Positions 6,958-14,452 of a DNA stretch of 16,089 nucleotides are shown piece after piece (position 1 is the stretch's first letter; each line of letters opens with the position of its first letter). The DNA is from Coriobacteriia bacterium. GTDB lineage: Bacteria > Actinomycetota > Coriobacteriia > WRKU01. Below the pieces are notes generated by a model, which did no database searches, was not told the DNA's origin, and saw nothing but the letters and a program-made list of their open reading frames with translations. Location: contig WRDL01000020.1 of the NCBI GenBank assembly GCA_009784095.1, positions 1 to 16,089 on the forward strand. Reading direction: 5' to 3'. The position numbers and the translations under genes were made by a program.

Positions 6958-7512
6958 CTACCCCAGAGTACGATACTCATGGAATAACGCAAGGAATTCC
7001 TTCTCCACTTCGGTGAATGGGCGCTGAGAATAATCCGGCTCGCAGGCAAGATCCGCAGCAAGTACCGGCACTTCGAGATCATGGAGCACGAGAAGCTCAT
7101 GATAAAGAAGCGCATCATCGATCGCATCGAGCGCGTCGAGCTCATATTGTTCGATCGGTTTGTTCAGATACAGATCGTAGATCATATACGCCAGCAGCTC
7201 TTCGGCTTCAATATAGAGCGGAAGCTGGTGTTTGATCGGGCGTGGTATATCGCACAGATAAGCTTCGCTCGCGTCGTGGAGCAGACACATGAACTGCACG
7301 TGGGTCGAAAGTCCGCGCGCTTTTGCCTCTCGCGCGCAGTTGATACAGTGCTGGGCGACGCTGTAGAACTGCTTGAGATGACCATTGGCACGGCAGACGT
7401 AAGAGAGCGAGTGCGCGATATCTTCGATGACGATATCGTCAGAGATCGGTTCAAGAGGCAAGAACTTGATATGCGATCGTGTTGCTATGTAATTGACATC
7501 GGCGGCTCTCAA
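6958..7512 (-). CDS. HD-domain phosphohydrolase (YfbR/phage-type HD family), 184 aa
   Basis: Cytoplasmic metal-dependent phosphohydrolase of the HD superfamily. Motifs in order: IEDIAHSLSYVCR (H34 and R41), FYSVAQHC (H55), LLHDASEAYLCDIPRPIK (the HD pair at 79-80, D88) and D131/D132 in LDAIDDALLYHE. The layout HALS...R, SVAQH, LLHDASEAYLxDIxRP/K is typical of small bacterial and phage HD proteins related to 5'-deoxynucleotidases; the actual nucleotide substrate cannot be read from sequence. The start is a TTG at 7512, with AGGAG (7523-7527) 10 nt upstream; no in-frame ATG lies before the conserved core. A perfect TATAAT on the minus strand at 7548-7553 gives it its own promoter, divergent from the transporter gene. 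Confidence 0.87.
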   Translation of the reverse strand: MRAADVNYIATRSHIKFLPLEPISDDIVIEDIAHSLSYVCRANGHLKQFYSVAQHCINCAREAKARGLSTHVQFMCLLHDASEAYLCDIPRPIKHQLPLYIEAEELLAYMIYDLYLNKPIEQYELDALDAIDDALLYHELLVLHDLEVPVLAADLACEPDYSQRPFTEVEKEFLALFHEYRTLG

Positions 7513-7547
7513 CTTTGCGCGGCTCCTTTTGGTTTTCGGTCTACCCC

Positions 7548-7553
7548 ATTATA
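7548..7553 (-). promoter_or_regulatory. -10 box (TATAAT) for the HD-domain gene
   Basis: A consensus TATAAT on the minus strand, 36-41 nt upstream of the TTG start. Transcription would begin near 7541, followed by the AGGAG at 7523-7527. The -35 region is GC-rich and not recognisable. Confidence 0.5.
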
Positions 7554-7714
7554 ACCTCACGGTCGCGCGGACTCGTATGTGCGTTTTCGTGGACGGTCAA
7601 CTAGGTATTCGGTCGCGTGTCGAGCACGACCGGCCGATCTTCTCAAGAGGAGATTCGATCTTCCTCTCCGCGCGCTTTGTCGAGCGCATTGGGCGATTCC
7701 TGAGATTTATTGTA

Positions 7715-7720
7715 TATACT
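7715..7720 (+). promoter_or_regulatory. -10 box (TATACT) for the Na/Pi-family transporter gene
   Basis: TATACT in an AT-rich patch (7705-7722), 26 nt before the TTG start, followed by GGAAGGA (7731-7737) 9 nt before that TTG. The best -35 match, TTGGGC at 7689-7694, has an unfavourable 20-nt spacer. Confidence 0.45.
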
Positions 7721-7746
7721 GAATCTGACTGGAAGGATCGATCAGT

Positions 7747-8727
7747 TTGACTGCCTTTCGCATATTCGAATTACTCGGTGGCCTTGGCCTGTTCATTTAT
7801 GGCATGAAGTTGATGAGCGACGGGCTCAAAAGGATCGCCGGCAAGAGGCTCAAAGAGTTGGTCGGACGAGTCACCAACAACAAATGGACCGGCGCCGCGG
7901 TCGGTGCGATCGTCACCGCGTTGATCCAAAGCTCGACCGCCGCGATCGTGATGGCGGTCGGTTTCGTGAACTCCGGACTGATGTCCCTGGTCGGCGCGGT
8001 CGCCGTCATCATCGGTGCCAATGTCGGTACTACGCTCTCGACGATGCTTCTGACCTTCAATATCAAGCCCTACGCACCGCTTTTGATCTTCATCGGTGTC
8101 GTCTTGGTGCTCTTCATACAACAGAAGAAACTCAATCGCATCGGGCTTTTCATCCTCGGTTTCGGTCTGTTGTTCCTCGGTCTGACGCTCATGAGCGACT
8201 CGATGAGACCGCTCAAAGACGCACCCTACATGATCGAGCTCTTCGAATACGCACGCACGCCGTGGATCGGCATCCTGGTCGGTTTCTTGGTCACCGCGGT
8301 CATTCAAAGTTCGACCGCGACGATCGGCATCATCATATCGATGATCGCCGTCGGGGTCATCACCGATCTGCACCAGGCGATCTTCATCCTTTACGGACTC
8401 AACCTCGGCGGTTCGATCACCCCTCTGATCGCCGCGATCGGTGCCAACAAGGCGGCGAAACAGACCGCAATAGCCAATCTGGTATTCAACACGCTCGGCG
8501 TTCTGATATTTATCGTACTCATGTTACTGCGCTTTGACTTTGCCGGATTCATACAACTACTCACGAGCGATGTCGAATATCAACTCGTCTATGCCCACAT
8601 GATATTCAACGTCGTCATCATGATCGTACTCCTGCCTCTGGCAAGCTACATTGTCAAGATCGCAAAGTTCATCGTACGTGGCGAGGACGAGGAGATCGAT
8701 CTCGAAGATGACGACGACGACGAATGA
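7747..8727 (+). CDS. Na/Pi-cotransporter family protein, 326 aa, without PhoU domain
   Basis: Integral membrane protein of the Na+/phosphate cotransporter (NptA/YjbB-like, PF02690-type) family. It has two inverted half-repeats, each with the QSST signature (61-64 in TALIQSSTAAIVMA, 187-190 in TAVIQSSTATIGI). It also has the paired GANVGTT (90-96) and GLNLGGSIT (217-225) motifs and about eight to nine hydrophobic segments. The N-terminus (LLGGLGLFIYGMKLMSDGL) is typical. It stops at 326 residues with an acidic tail (EDEEIDLEDDDDDE), where many homologues of about 540 residues continue into a cytoplasmic PhoU-like domain, so it is the short form. The start is TTG at 7747, preceded by GGAAGGA; no in-frame ATG is available before the core. 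A hairpin overlapping the stop codon probably ends transcription. Phosphate transport or export is family knowledge, not shown here. Confidence 0.92.
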   Translation: MTAFRIFELLGGLGLFIYGMKLMSDGLKRIAGKRLKELVGRVTNNKWTGAAVGAIVTALIQSSTAAIVMAVGFVNSGLMSLVGAVAVIIGANVGTTLSTMLLTFNIKPYAPLLIFIGVVLVLFIQQKKLNRIGLFILGFGLLFLGLTLMSDSMRPLKDAPYMIELFEYARTPWIGILVGFLVTAVIQSSTATIGIIISMIAVGVITDLHQAIFILYGLNLGGSITPLIAAIGANKAAKQTAIANLVFNTLGVLIFIVLMLLRFDFAGFIQLLTSDVEYQLVYAHMIFNVVIMIVLLPLASYIVKIAKFIVRGEDEEIDLEDDDDDE

Positions 8728-8754
8728 GGGAGCCTAAGCCCCCTCATTCTTAAT
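8722..8754 (+). terminator. Intrinsic terminator-like hairpin after the transporter gene
   Basis: A perfect 9-bp stem, GAATGAGGG (8722-8730) with CCCTCATTC (8741-8749), around a 10-nt loop AGCCTAAGCC. The stem includes the transporter's TGA stop, and TTAATT follows as a weak U tract. It lies between convergent genes. The opposite strand has no T run, so it is best seen as a plus-strand terminator. Confidence 0.65.
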
Positions 8755-8776
8755 TGACTCTATCAGCAACTAGTAT

Positions 8777-11728
8777 CTAGAGCTGCTCTTCCCTCTTCTT
8801 GGAGAGCATCACCGCTAGAGCAACGCACACCAGCGCGGCACCGACCATTGCGAGATACTGGTCGGTCGACAGCGTATCACCGAGTGGCAGCTCAGCGCCC
8901 GGAAGCACCTTACCGTCATCGGCATCTCCCGGTCCGTCGTTGTTGCCGTTGTCGATGAGCTCCCAGTAAGCGGTGAGCGTGACATCGCCCTCGACGGTGT
9001 AGTTCACACCGGCACCACCGACATAGGCGCTACCATCGTGCCAACCGAGGAACTTATAACCGGTCAGACCGATCATCGGAAGTTGGATGACGGTGCCTAC
9101 CGGAACCTGGATCGAAAGCGGAGCCGGCTCGCCGCCGTTCGGATCGAACGTGACGGTGACCAACTCGACCGGCTCATCCTTGCCTGGTTTGAGCCATTTC
9201 TTCGCAAGAACCTTCACACAACTCTTGTGGTGGCCTTCGAAGTACATGTTGAAGTGGACCTTGAGCGCGTAGTGGTCCGGGTGAGCGCCCTCCGCGGACT
9301 CAGCGAGAGCTTCTGCATCGAAGGCAGCCGGCTCAAGATCGAGCAAGTCTGCCATAACGCTCTCGATATCCATCTCAACGATATCGACGTCGCCATGGCT
9401 CTTGACGATATTACCGTCTAGGTAGAACTTGCCGCCGCTTGAATCGAAGACGAGTTCGTAGCCGGTCGAGATCCCGAGGCAAGCGAACAGCCCGCTGAGC
9501 TGCTCAAGCAGCGCGTCGTAGTTCGTGGTGAGCACATAGTGTTCGTTCTCGACACCCTCGATCGGGGTCGCGATGATCACAAGACTCTCGCCCTTGACGA
9601 AGCGGAGCATATCGACGATCTCGCAGTTCAACGCTTTCAGGCGCTTGTTGACCTGGATCACGTTATGACATGTGATGCCGTCTCTGAAGATCGCCTTGAT
9701 CTCCATCGCGTAGTATCCGACGATCAAGTTCGAGAAGAGCTTCGAATCATTGTCGTCCATGCACGTCCTCGACCAACTCTTCGCCTCTTCAAGGCTTCTG
9801 ACGATCGAGCGTAGATCGCTGATGCACTCCCTGATACCGCTGAGGTATGAACGGAATTCAGTGAGTTTTGCTTGTTTCTGGTTTACCGGAACGCTGGAAC
9901 TGCTCAACACCATAGCGGTCTCTTGGGCTTCAAGGACCAGCGACGCCTGCATAATTGCAGGGAGCTCATCGGAGACTGCGGCGACCTCGGCCGGAACTGC
10001 TGCCGGGCTGCTGAACAGCGCGACCAGCGAGTTCCAGACATTGATCAGATTGGGGATGATCGTCCCGAATTCGTTGGACAGCGTGGCAAATGCCTGCTGG
10101 AAGTTTCCGGTGAACAACTGCTCGATACCGATCCCGTATCCGGCGAGACTGCGAATGATGCCGGCGGTCGCGCGGAGCAGACTTCCAAGAATATTGGGAC
10201 TTCCCAGCAGTCTTCCGCCGAGCGAGTTGAGCAGTGAGCCGATCGTTGAGAGACCACCCGGCGGGATCGCGACACCGCTCAGGATAGTGGTGCTCAACCA
10301 ACTGTTGATAAGGTCCGTGATGCCGTCGGTGACCATTCCACCGAGATCGGTGCCATCAAGCAGACCGGGCAGGAGCTCGGACAGTCCGGTCCGAGCGAAC
10401 GCAGCTAACAGATCGGCAAAATCATCAAGTGTGTTAGCCAGTGAGTAGCCCACACCTGAGAGGTTGCCCAAACTGAAGTCAGAGAGAAGCCTGTTCACAT
10501 TGTCCAGGAGCATCAGTGCGTCGTTGAACAGGCGAACCCCGCTCGCCAAGATATCGAGGTAGGGGCGGATCGGCTCGATCATGCTCATGACCGGACCGAG
10601 CATCAAGTTAAGACTGGCTATCGCGCCAGAGGTGATCGTTTGATAGTGATTCTCGAGGTTTTGTGCCGCGTTTCTCCAGGCCAGAGGAGTCCCCAAAAGA
10701 CTCGCGGTGTTCTCTTGCAGCCAGATCGCCTCATCGATGCCCAAGGTGAGGATACCTGAGAGCAGCGGACCCATGGATTCTTGAACGCTCGTGTTGCCGG
10801 AGGTGTCGAAACCGAGACCGACCAGAAGATCTCTGAGCGATCCGAGTTGTTCGAGCATTTCCATATTCAGGCCGAGTGGCTGTAAGAAGGTGTTTATCGT
10901 CTCGTTACCCAGACCGAGCGTGCCGATAAGATCGATGATATCAACGATGGTGTCAAGGCTTCCAAGTAACGTGTCGAGGTCGTTTACCAGTTGGGCGAGA
11001 TTCGCCTCATTGGCAAGTACGTCCTCAAGGATCGATTCGGGGTTCGCCTTGACGTATTGCAGCTGGGCTTTTGCTGCCTCAAAACGTGCTTTCGCCCGTA
11101 ACATCGGATCATACGGCATACCGTCGACAAGGTCCTCAAGCGTGCCTTCCATCGCCTCGACAGCGGAAACTTTGTTCGCGCCGAGTCCAAGCAGCCCACT
11201 ACTGTATTGTGGATGGAAGCTTGAGTTGAACTGCATGGTGACAGTTCCCGTCGTTCCGATCGTGGTATTCGCATAGCCGCCTTCTTGGAGGAACGCCAAG
11301 GCGTTGGCCTGCCGTTTCTCCGGCGTGCTGCCCCAGCCTTGATAGGTGACGAGGAGCGGTCTCCACGAACCACTGTAGAACACGTCAGGCTCGGGAGCGG
11401 CGAGAAGCTTTAACCAGGTAGCAGCCTCGCCTTTGAGCGCAAGCAACGCCCCGTTGGTCCCGTCGTCTGTGAGCAGCGCGTCAGCGATCGCAAGATCGCG
11501 CTGTGCTCCAGCGATAAAGTTATCGATCGCTTGGGCGTATTGGATCTCATCGTAGGTGGCCGTTTCAGGCAAATCGCTCCCAACCAATGCCTCTGCTTGA
11601 GCGATCAGCCCCTCGACTTGCGCAACGAGGACGGCATAATCGTCTTCCGGTCCCGCGAATACGACCGCTGGGAAGGTAGACAACAATAGCGCCACTGCCA
11701 GAATTAATGACATCGACCTCTTGAACAT
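8777..11728 (-). CDS. Large secreted, C-terminally anchored surface protein with InlB-type repeat, 983 aa
   Basis: Exported cell-surface protein of unknown role. It has a signal peptide at residues 1-25 (basic FKR, hydrophobic LILAVALLL, cleavage after VVFA). A long, mostly helical, Leu/Gly-rich body follows (about 26-640; segments such as LGSLDTIVDIIDLIGTLGLG), then a mixed domain. Near the C-terminus is one Listeria-Bacteroides/InlB-type repeat (about 858-924, VTFDPNGGEPAP ... GYKFLGWHDG ... DVTLTAYWEL). A Gly/Asp/Asn spacer leads to a hydrophobic segment (about 957-975) and KKREEQL. This is the layout of a sortase substrate, but a canonical LPxTG is absent; LPLGD at 947-951 is the nearest. 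The start at 11728 is chosen over an in-frame upstream codon at 11773 because GAGGGG lies 6 nt before it and the signal peptide begins there. It has its own leader with inverted repeats, and it converges on the transporter gene. Confidence 0.9.
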   Translation of the reverse strand: MFKRSMSLILAVALLLSTFPAVVFAGPEDDYAVLVAQVEGLIAQAEALVGSDLPETATYDEIQYAQAIDNFIAGAQRDLAIADALLTDDGTNGALLALKGEAATWLKLLAAPEPDVFYSGSWRPLLVTYQGWGSTPEKRQANALAFLQEGGYANTTIGTTGTVTMQFNSSFHPQYSSGLLGLGANKVSAVEAMEGTLEDLVDGMPYDPMLRAKARFEAAKAQLQYVKANPESILEDVLANEANLAQLVNDLDTLLGSLDTIVDIIDLIGTLGLGNETINTFLQPLGLNMEMLEQLGSLRDLLVGLGFDTSGNTSVQESMGPLLSGILTLGIDEAIWLQENTASLLGTPLAWRNAAQNLENHYQTITSGAIASLNLMLGPVMSMIEPIRPYLDILASGVRLFNDALMLLDNVNRLLSDFSLGNLSGVGYSLANTLDDFADLLAAFARTGLSELLPGLLDGTDLGGMVTDGITDLINSWLSTTILSGVAIPPGGLSTIGSLLNSLGGRLLGSPNILGSLLRATAGIIRSLAGYGIGIEQLFTGNFQQAFATLSNEFGTIIPNLINVWNSLVALFSSPAAVPAEVAAVSDELPAIMQASLVLEAQETAMVLSSSSVPVNQKQAKLTEFRSYLSGIRECISDLRSIVRSLEEAKSWSRTCMDDNDSKLFSNLIVGYYAMEIKAIFRDGITCHNVIQVNKRLKALNCEIVDMLRFVKGESLVIIATPIEGVENEHYVLTTNYDALLEQLSGLFACLGISTGYELVFDSSGGKFYLDGNIVKSHGDVDIVEMDIESVMADLLDLEPAAFDAEALAESAEGAHPDHYALKVHFNMYFEGHHKSCVKVLAKKWLKPGKDEPVELVTVTFDPNGGEPAPLSIQVPVGTVIQLPMIGLTGYKFLGWHDGSAYVGGAGVNYTVEGDVTLTAYWELIDNGNNDGPGDADDGKVLPGAELPLGDTLSTDQYLAMVGAALVCVALAVMLSKKREEQL

Positions 11729-11779
11729 GATGTACCCCTCTTCTATCCTTGCGTTTTTTCTCTCGAATACCACAACACG

Positions 11780-11802
11780 ATACCTCTCAAAGTGAGAGGT
11801 AT
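11780..11802 (-). promoter_or_regulatory. 10-bp inverted repeat in the leader of the surface-protein gene
   Basis: ATACCTCTCA (11780-11789) and TGAGAGGTAT (11793-11802) are perfect complements around a 3-nt centre. The element lies 51-74 nt upstream of the ATG, between the candidate promoter and the ribosome binding site. Its symmetry and 23-bp span suit a repressor operator; as RNA it would form a hairpin in the 5' leader. No T run follows on the minus strand, so a simple terminator is unlikely. Confidence 0.55.
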
Positions 11803-11823
11803 TTCTTCAACTTGCTATACTTT

Positions 11824-11861
11824 TTTATAACTACTCACCATCTGTCCTGATCAAAGATCAG
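11824..11861 (-). promoter_or_regulatory. Possible promoter of the surface-protein gene, with a palindrome over the -35
   Basis: On the minus strand TTGATC (11849-11854) and TATAAA (11824-11829) are 19 bp apart in AT-rich sequence. The -35 lies inside the short palindrome CTGATC-AAA-GATCAG (11847-11861). TATAGC (11814-11819) is an alternative -10. The elements are imperfect and the assignment is tentative. Confidence 0.33.
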
Positions 11862-12003
11862 CTTATTTGACGCACCACAACACGGCGAATGCATTGAACC
11901 GTGTTGTTCTCGTGCATTTATTGTACAGTATTCGTGAAATCTTTTCTTGCGAGTTTTATTAAGACGTCATTTTCTTGTGGGCGATCCGTTGACTTAAGCG
12001 AAC

Positions 12004-12039
12004 GGGCATGCGCGACGTAGGATGGGCATGCTCGACGTA
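12004..12039. repeat. Two 16-bp direct repeats with 20-bp period
   Basis: GGGCATGCGCGACGTA (12004-12019) and GGGCATGCTCGACGTA (12024-12039) differ at one base and are separated by 4 bp. The 20-bp period would put two sites on about the same DNA face. They could be tandem binding sites in the divergent intergenic region, or a residue of a larger array. Confidence 0.65.
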
Positions 12040-12213
12040 TGTACGCCTTCTTTGCTAACGATAGCAGATGGCTTATTCGGCGCGATCATCAAAGCGGTCG
12101 TTCGATAGAGCCGGACACTGCTGTGCAGATAGAGTAGCAATCAGCCCGCGCCGGACTCTCTGTCCAATGTGTGTAGTTCCGTTGACGAGTCTGTGGATGA
12201 CGCGATGTAGCTT

Positions 12214-12219
12214 TATTAT
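12214..12219 (+). promoter_or_regulatory. Possible -10 (TATTAT) close to the metallophosphoesterase start
   Basis: TATTAT ends 14 nt before the ATG at 12234. If used, the transcript would have a leader of only about 6-8 nt, which fits the lack of any Shine-Dalgarno before this gene. No -35 is convincing; TTGACG at 12182-12187 is too far away. Confidence 0.35.
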
Positions 12220-12233
12220 TAAAAATCGCCATT

Positions 12234-13097
12234 ATGAGACGAAAAAGTAGAAATAGATTCCTGGTCATCTCCGCGTTCATTGTATTGTTCGCGCTTGTTT
12301 TCGGCTATTACCAGAACAACAAGCTAGAGGTCTCGACCTATCATCTGACGAACGAGAGATCCGGTCCGGTGCGCATCGCGCATCTGTCCGACCTTCACGG
12401 AAAGCAATTCGGGACCAACAACCGCAGGCTGCTGGAAACGGTCCTTGACCAAGAACCCGATCTGGTCGTGGTCACCGGTGACTCGATCCATTTCACCGGC
12501 ATGAACCTTGAAAAGGTCGTGGGTTTCTTGAGCGAACTCAACGAAACGGTGCCGGTCGTTGTGATATCAGGTAACCAGGAATGGCGCTCACGAGAAGGTG
12601 ATGAGTTCATCGGCAGCCTTCGTGCGCATGGCGTCATCTATCTGGAGAATGAGATATACACCCTCGTGGCCGACGGAAGCACGGTGCATATCCTCGGACT
12701 TGACGAGCGGATGGGAGGATCGACCCATGCACCCGGTGATCCTTCTGACCAACACGACCCCTATGAAACACAAGATCCCGCCGCGTTACTGGCAGAGCTG
12801 GCTCAAATGCCGGGTCTGCGCATCGTGTTGTCGCACTATCCGCAATACTACGCGTTGGAAGGAAATCCTCCCTACAATCAGTTCGATTTTGATCTGATGT
12901 TCTCGGGTCACGCCCATGGGGGGCAATGGAATCTTCCCGGTATCGGAGGCGTCTACGCCCATGGCCAGGGAGTTATGCCTCAATACTATCGCGGACTCTA
13001 TGATGGTCGGCTGCTCGTCAGCGCGGGATTGGGCAACAGCGGGTTCCCACTACGCCTGTTCAACCATCCGCAACTCGTCATCGCGCAGATCAACTAG
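12234..13097 (+). CDS. Membrane-anchored metallophosphoesterase (YkuE/YaeI-like), 287 aa, with GNQE motif
   Basis: Calcineurin-like metallophosphoesterase. A basic N-terminus (MRRKSRNR) and one TM segment (about 9-26) put the catalytic domain outside the membrane. Motifs: SDLHG (52-56; D53, H55), TGDSIH (81-86; D83), SGNQEW (112-117), LSHYP (199-203; H201) and SGHAHGGQ (224-231; H226, H228). All metal ligands are present, including N114, but the histidine of the usual GNH[DE], which assists catalysis, is Gln115. Relatives act on phosphodiester or lipid-linked substrates (for example UDP-diacylglucosamine-type pyrophosphates or phosphodiesters), but the substrate here is unknown. An acidic insertion, GDPSDQHDPYETQ, lies at 168-180. 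There is no Shine-Dalgarno; the ATG is set by the hydrophobic anchor and a nearby TATTAT. It converges on the zinc-ribbon gene, with 17 nt between the stops. Confidence 0.92.
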   Translation: MRRKSRNRFLVISAFIVLFALVFGYYQNNKLEVSTYHLTNERSGPVRIAHLSDLHGKQFGTNNRRLLETVLDQEPDLVVVTGDSIHFTGMNLEKVVGFLSELNETVPVVVISGNQEWRSREGDEFIGSLRAHGVIYLENEIYTLVADGSTVHILGLDERMGGSTHAPGDPSDQHDPYETQDPAALLAELAQMPGLRIVLSHYPQYYALEGNPPYNQFDFDLMFSGHAHGGQWNLPGIGGVYAHGQGVMPQYYRGLYDGRLLVSAGLGNSGFPLRLFNHPQLVIAQIN

Positions 13098-13114
13098 AAG
13101 AGGCACCTCGTTCT

Positions 13115-14431
13115 CTAAAAGGCGATCCAGTCGAATACGACAGTATCGCGCATATCGGCTGGATCTTGTCCGGTCAATTCGCGGATATTCTCACTGAATG
13201 TGGTTTCCGATATCGTCACCGAGCTGGGGTATGAACGGAAATACTCCCCGTTCTTGTAGCCAATCGTCAGAATCATGCTCAAGGTATGCCCATCATCAGC
13301 TAACCGATAGAACTTGAACTCCTGATCGTCTGCCCCACTGCTCCCTCTGGTCGCGATGAGTCCGTCTTGATAGAGGTAGAAGCTTATGCGATAACCTACA
13401 TCCTGATTCTCGATATCGCTGAGCACCCGGACCGGGCGTTGCCCATTCCAGGTGAACAGGTCGTATTTTTGCATGTCCAGACGTGGATCACGTCCCGGTG
13501 TGAGCACGCCGATGAGCATCTCATCGTTGCCGTCGGCGTTGATGTCTGTGAACGCATAGTAGAGAAGTTCACCGTTATACGCCTCATACATCGCATCAAA
13601 GTTCGTGAACGTACCGGGTACGAATTTCTCCATATCGAAGTGGTACCGGATCGCCTCTTGATATTGCGCGATCACATCGGCGTATCGTTGATAGGATTCT
13701 TCATTTCTGATCGGGGACGAGATCGGACCTCTCCCTGAATTCGGGGCGAAGATCCATATGGGAGCGGTAAGACGGAAATAATCAGACAGATCTTGCGGTC
13801 CCAGGTACAGCTCGAACTCATCTGTGGCGAGAAATGCTTCGTATCCATTCATATAGTCCGAGTAGCTCAGCTGGGGGATGCCGGGAAAGAGAGTATCCAT
13901 CTGCCTATGATTCAGATCACCGTTCGAGTTGATCAGCAAATCGGAGAGCTGCCCCAGAATAACGATACACCGATCATCGGCACGTGGCGCATCAAGGAGT
14001 TGCTCATTTTCCCAAACGAGATCGAACGCGAACGTGAGATCACTGTTATTGAAGGTGACGACATACGATCCCTCAAAGTGCGCTATATCCTTGACCCCGC
14101 CCAACTCAACACTCAGATCAGCAAACGACTGTCCCAATAATGAGATGACACCCTCATTGACCTCGACATCGGGTTGATAGACCGGGGGGCTGACGATGTC
14201 ATCGACGGCTCTCTCTTCGGAAATTCCCCAAAAATAGAGTGCCGCACCGGTAAGACCCGCACACAAGAGCAGTAGAAGAAGGAACGCACCGATGATCCAC
14301 GGGAGGTACTTTTTCCATTTCGGAGCAGGGGTAGCAACCGCTGTTTCGGGTACCTGCCCGGTTGTCGCACCACAGCTGGTACAGAACGGGGTATCATCGG
14401 CGATCTGCGTTCCACACTTGGAACAATACAT
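13115..14431 (-). CDS. Zinc-ribbon membrane protein with external FG-GAP/EF-hand-like region, 438 aa
   Basis: N-terminal zinc ribbon with CxxC...CxxC (C3/C6 in MYCSKCG, C17/C20 in FCTSCG). A short Pro/Ala linker and one TM helix (about 44-67, LPWIIGAFLLLLLLCAGL) lead to a large extracytoplasmic region. That region includes a DINADGNDEMLIG stretch (296-308) of the calcium-binding-loop type seen in FG-GAP/VCBS-like repeats, followed by beta-rich sequence to the end. The architecture (cytosolic zinc ribbon, one TM, outer repeat domain) recurs in Gram-positive anaerobes with no assigned role; a sensing or envelope function is inference. The start is strong: GGAGGG (14439-14444) lies 7 nt before the ATG. 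It starts 21 nt after the HAD gene stop, so the two are likely one transcript. Confidence 0.87.
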   Translation of the reverse strand: MYCSKCGTQIADDTPFCTSCGATTGQVPETAVATPAPKWKKYLPWIIGAFLLLLLLCAGLTGAALYFWGISEERAVDDIVSPPVYQPDVEVNEGVISLLGQSFADLSVELGGVKDIAHFEGSYVVTFNNSDLTFAFDLVWENEQLLDAPRADDRCIVILGQLSDLLINSNGDLNHRQMDTLFPGIPQLSYSDYMNGYEAFLATDEFELYLGPQDLSDYFRLTAPIWIFAPNSGRGPISSPIRNEESYQRYADVIAQYQEAIRYHFDMEKFVPGTFTNFDAMYEAYNGELLYYAFTDINADGNDEMLIGVLTPGRDPRLDMQKYDLFTWNGQRPVRVLSDIENQDVGYRISFYLYQDGLIATRGSSGADDQEFKFYRLADDGHTLSMILTIGYKNGEYFRSYPSSVTISETTFSENIRELTGQDPADMRDTVVFDWIAF

Positions 14432-14452
14432 GGGACTTCCCTCCGTACGTTA

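Larger units (their letters stand above)
11862..12233. other. Gene-free, AT-rich intergenic stretch with small symmetric elements
   Basis: Together with 11729-11861 this makes about 500 bases without a convincing gene. Short open frames here have no ribosome binding site or recognisable product. What can be seen: a 9-bp inverted repeat, ACAACACGG/CCGTGTTGT (11877-11885 and 11899-11907, 13-nt loop); a TTGACT at 11989-11994 with no matching -10; a pair of direct repeats at 12004-12039; and TATTAT at 12214-12219 just before the metallophosphoesterase gene. It separates two divergent genes, so regulatory content is expected. Confidence 0.5.

Noticed and set aside
12068..12250. 60-residue plus-strand open frame before the metallophosphoesterase gene
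   Set aside because: No ribosome binding site, Cys/Arg/Ser-rich shadow-like composition, and it overlaps the real gene start in another frame.
13098..13114. Terminator between the convergent metallophosphoesterase and zinc-ribbon genes
   Set aside because: Only 17 nt separate the stops, and no stem-loop with a T run is visible.
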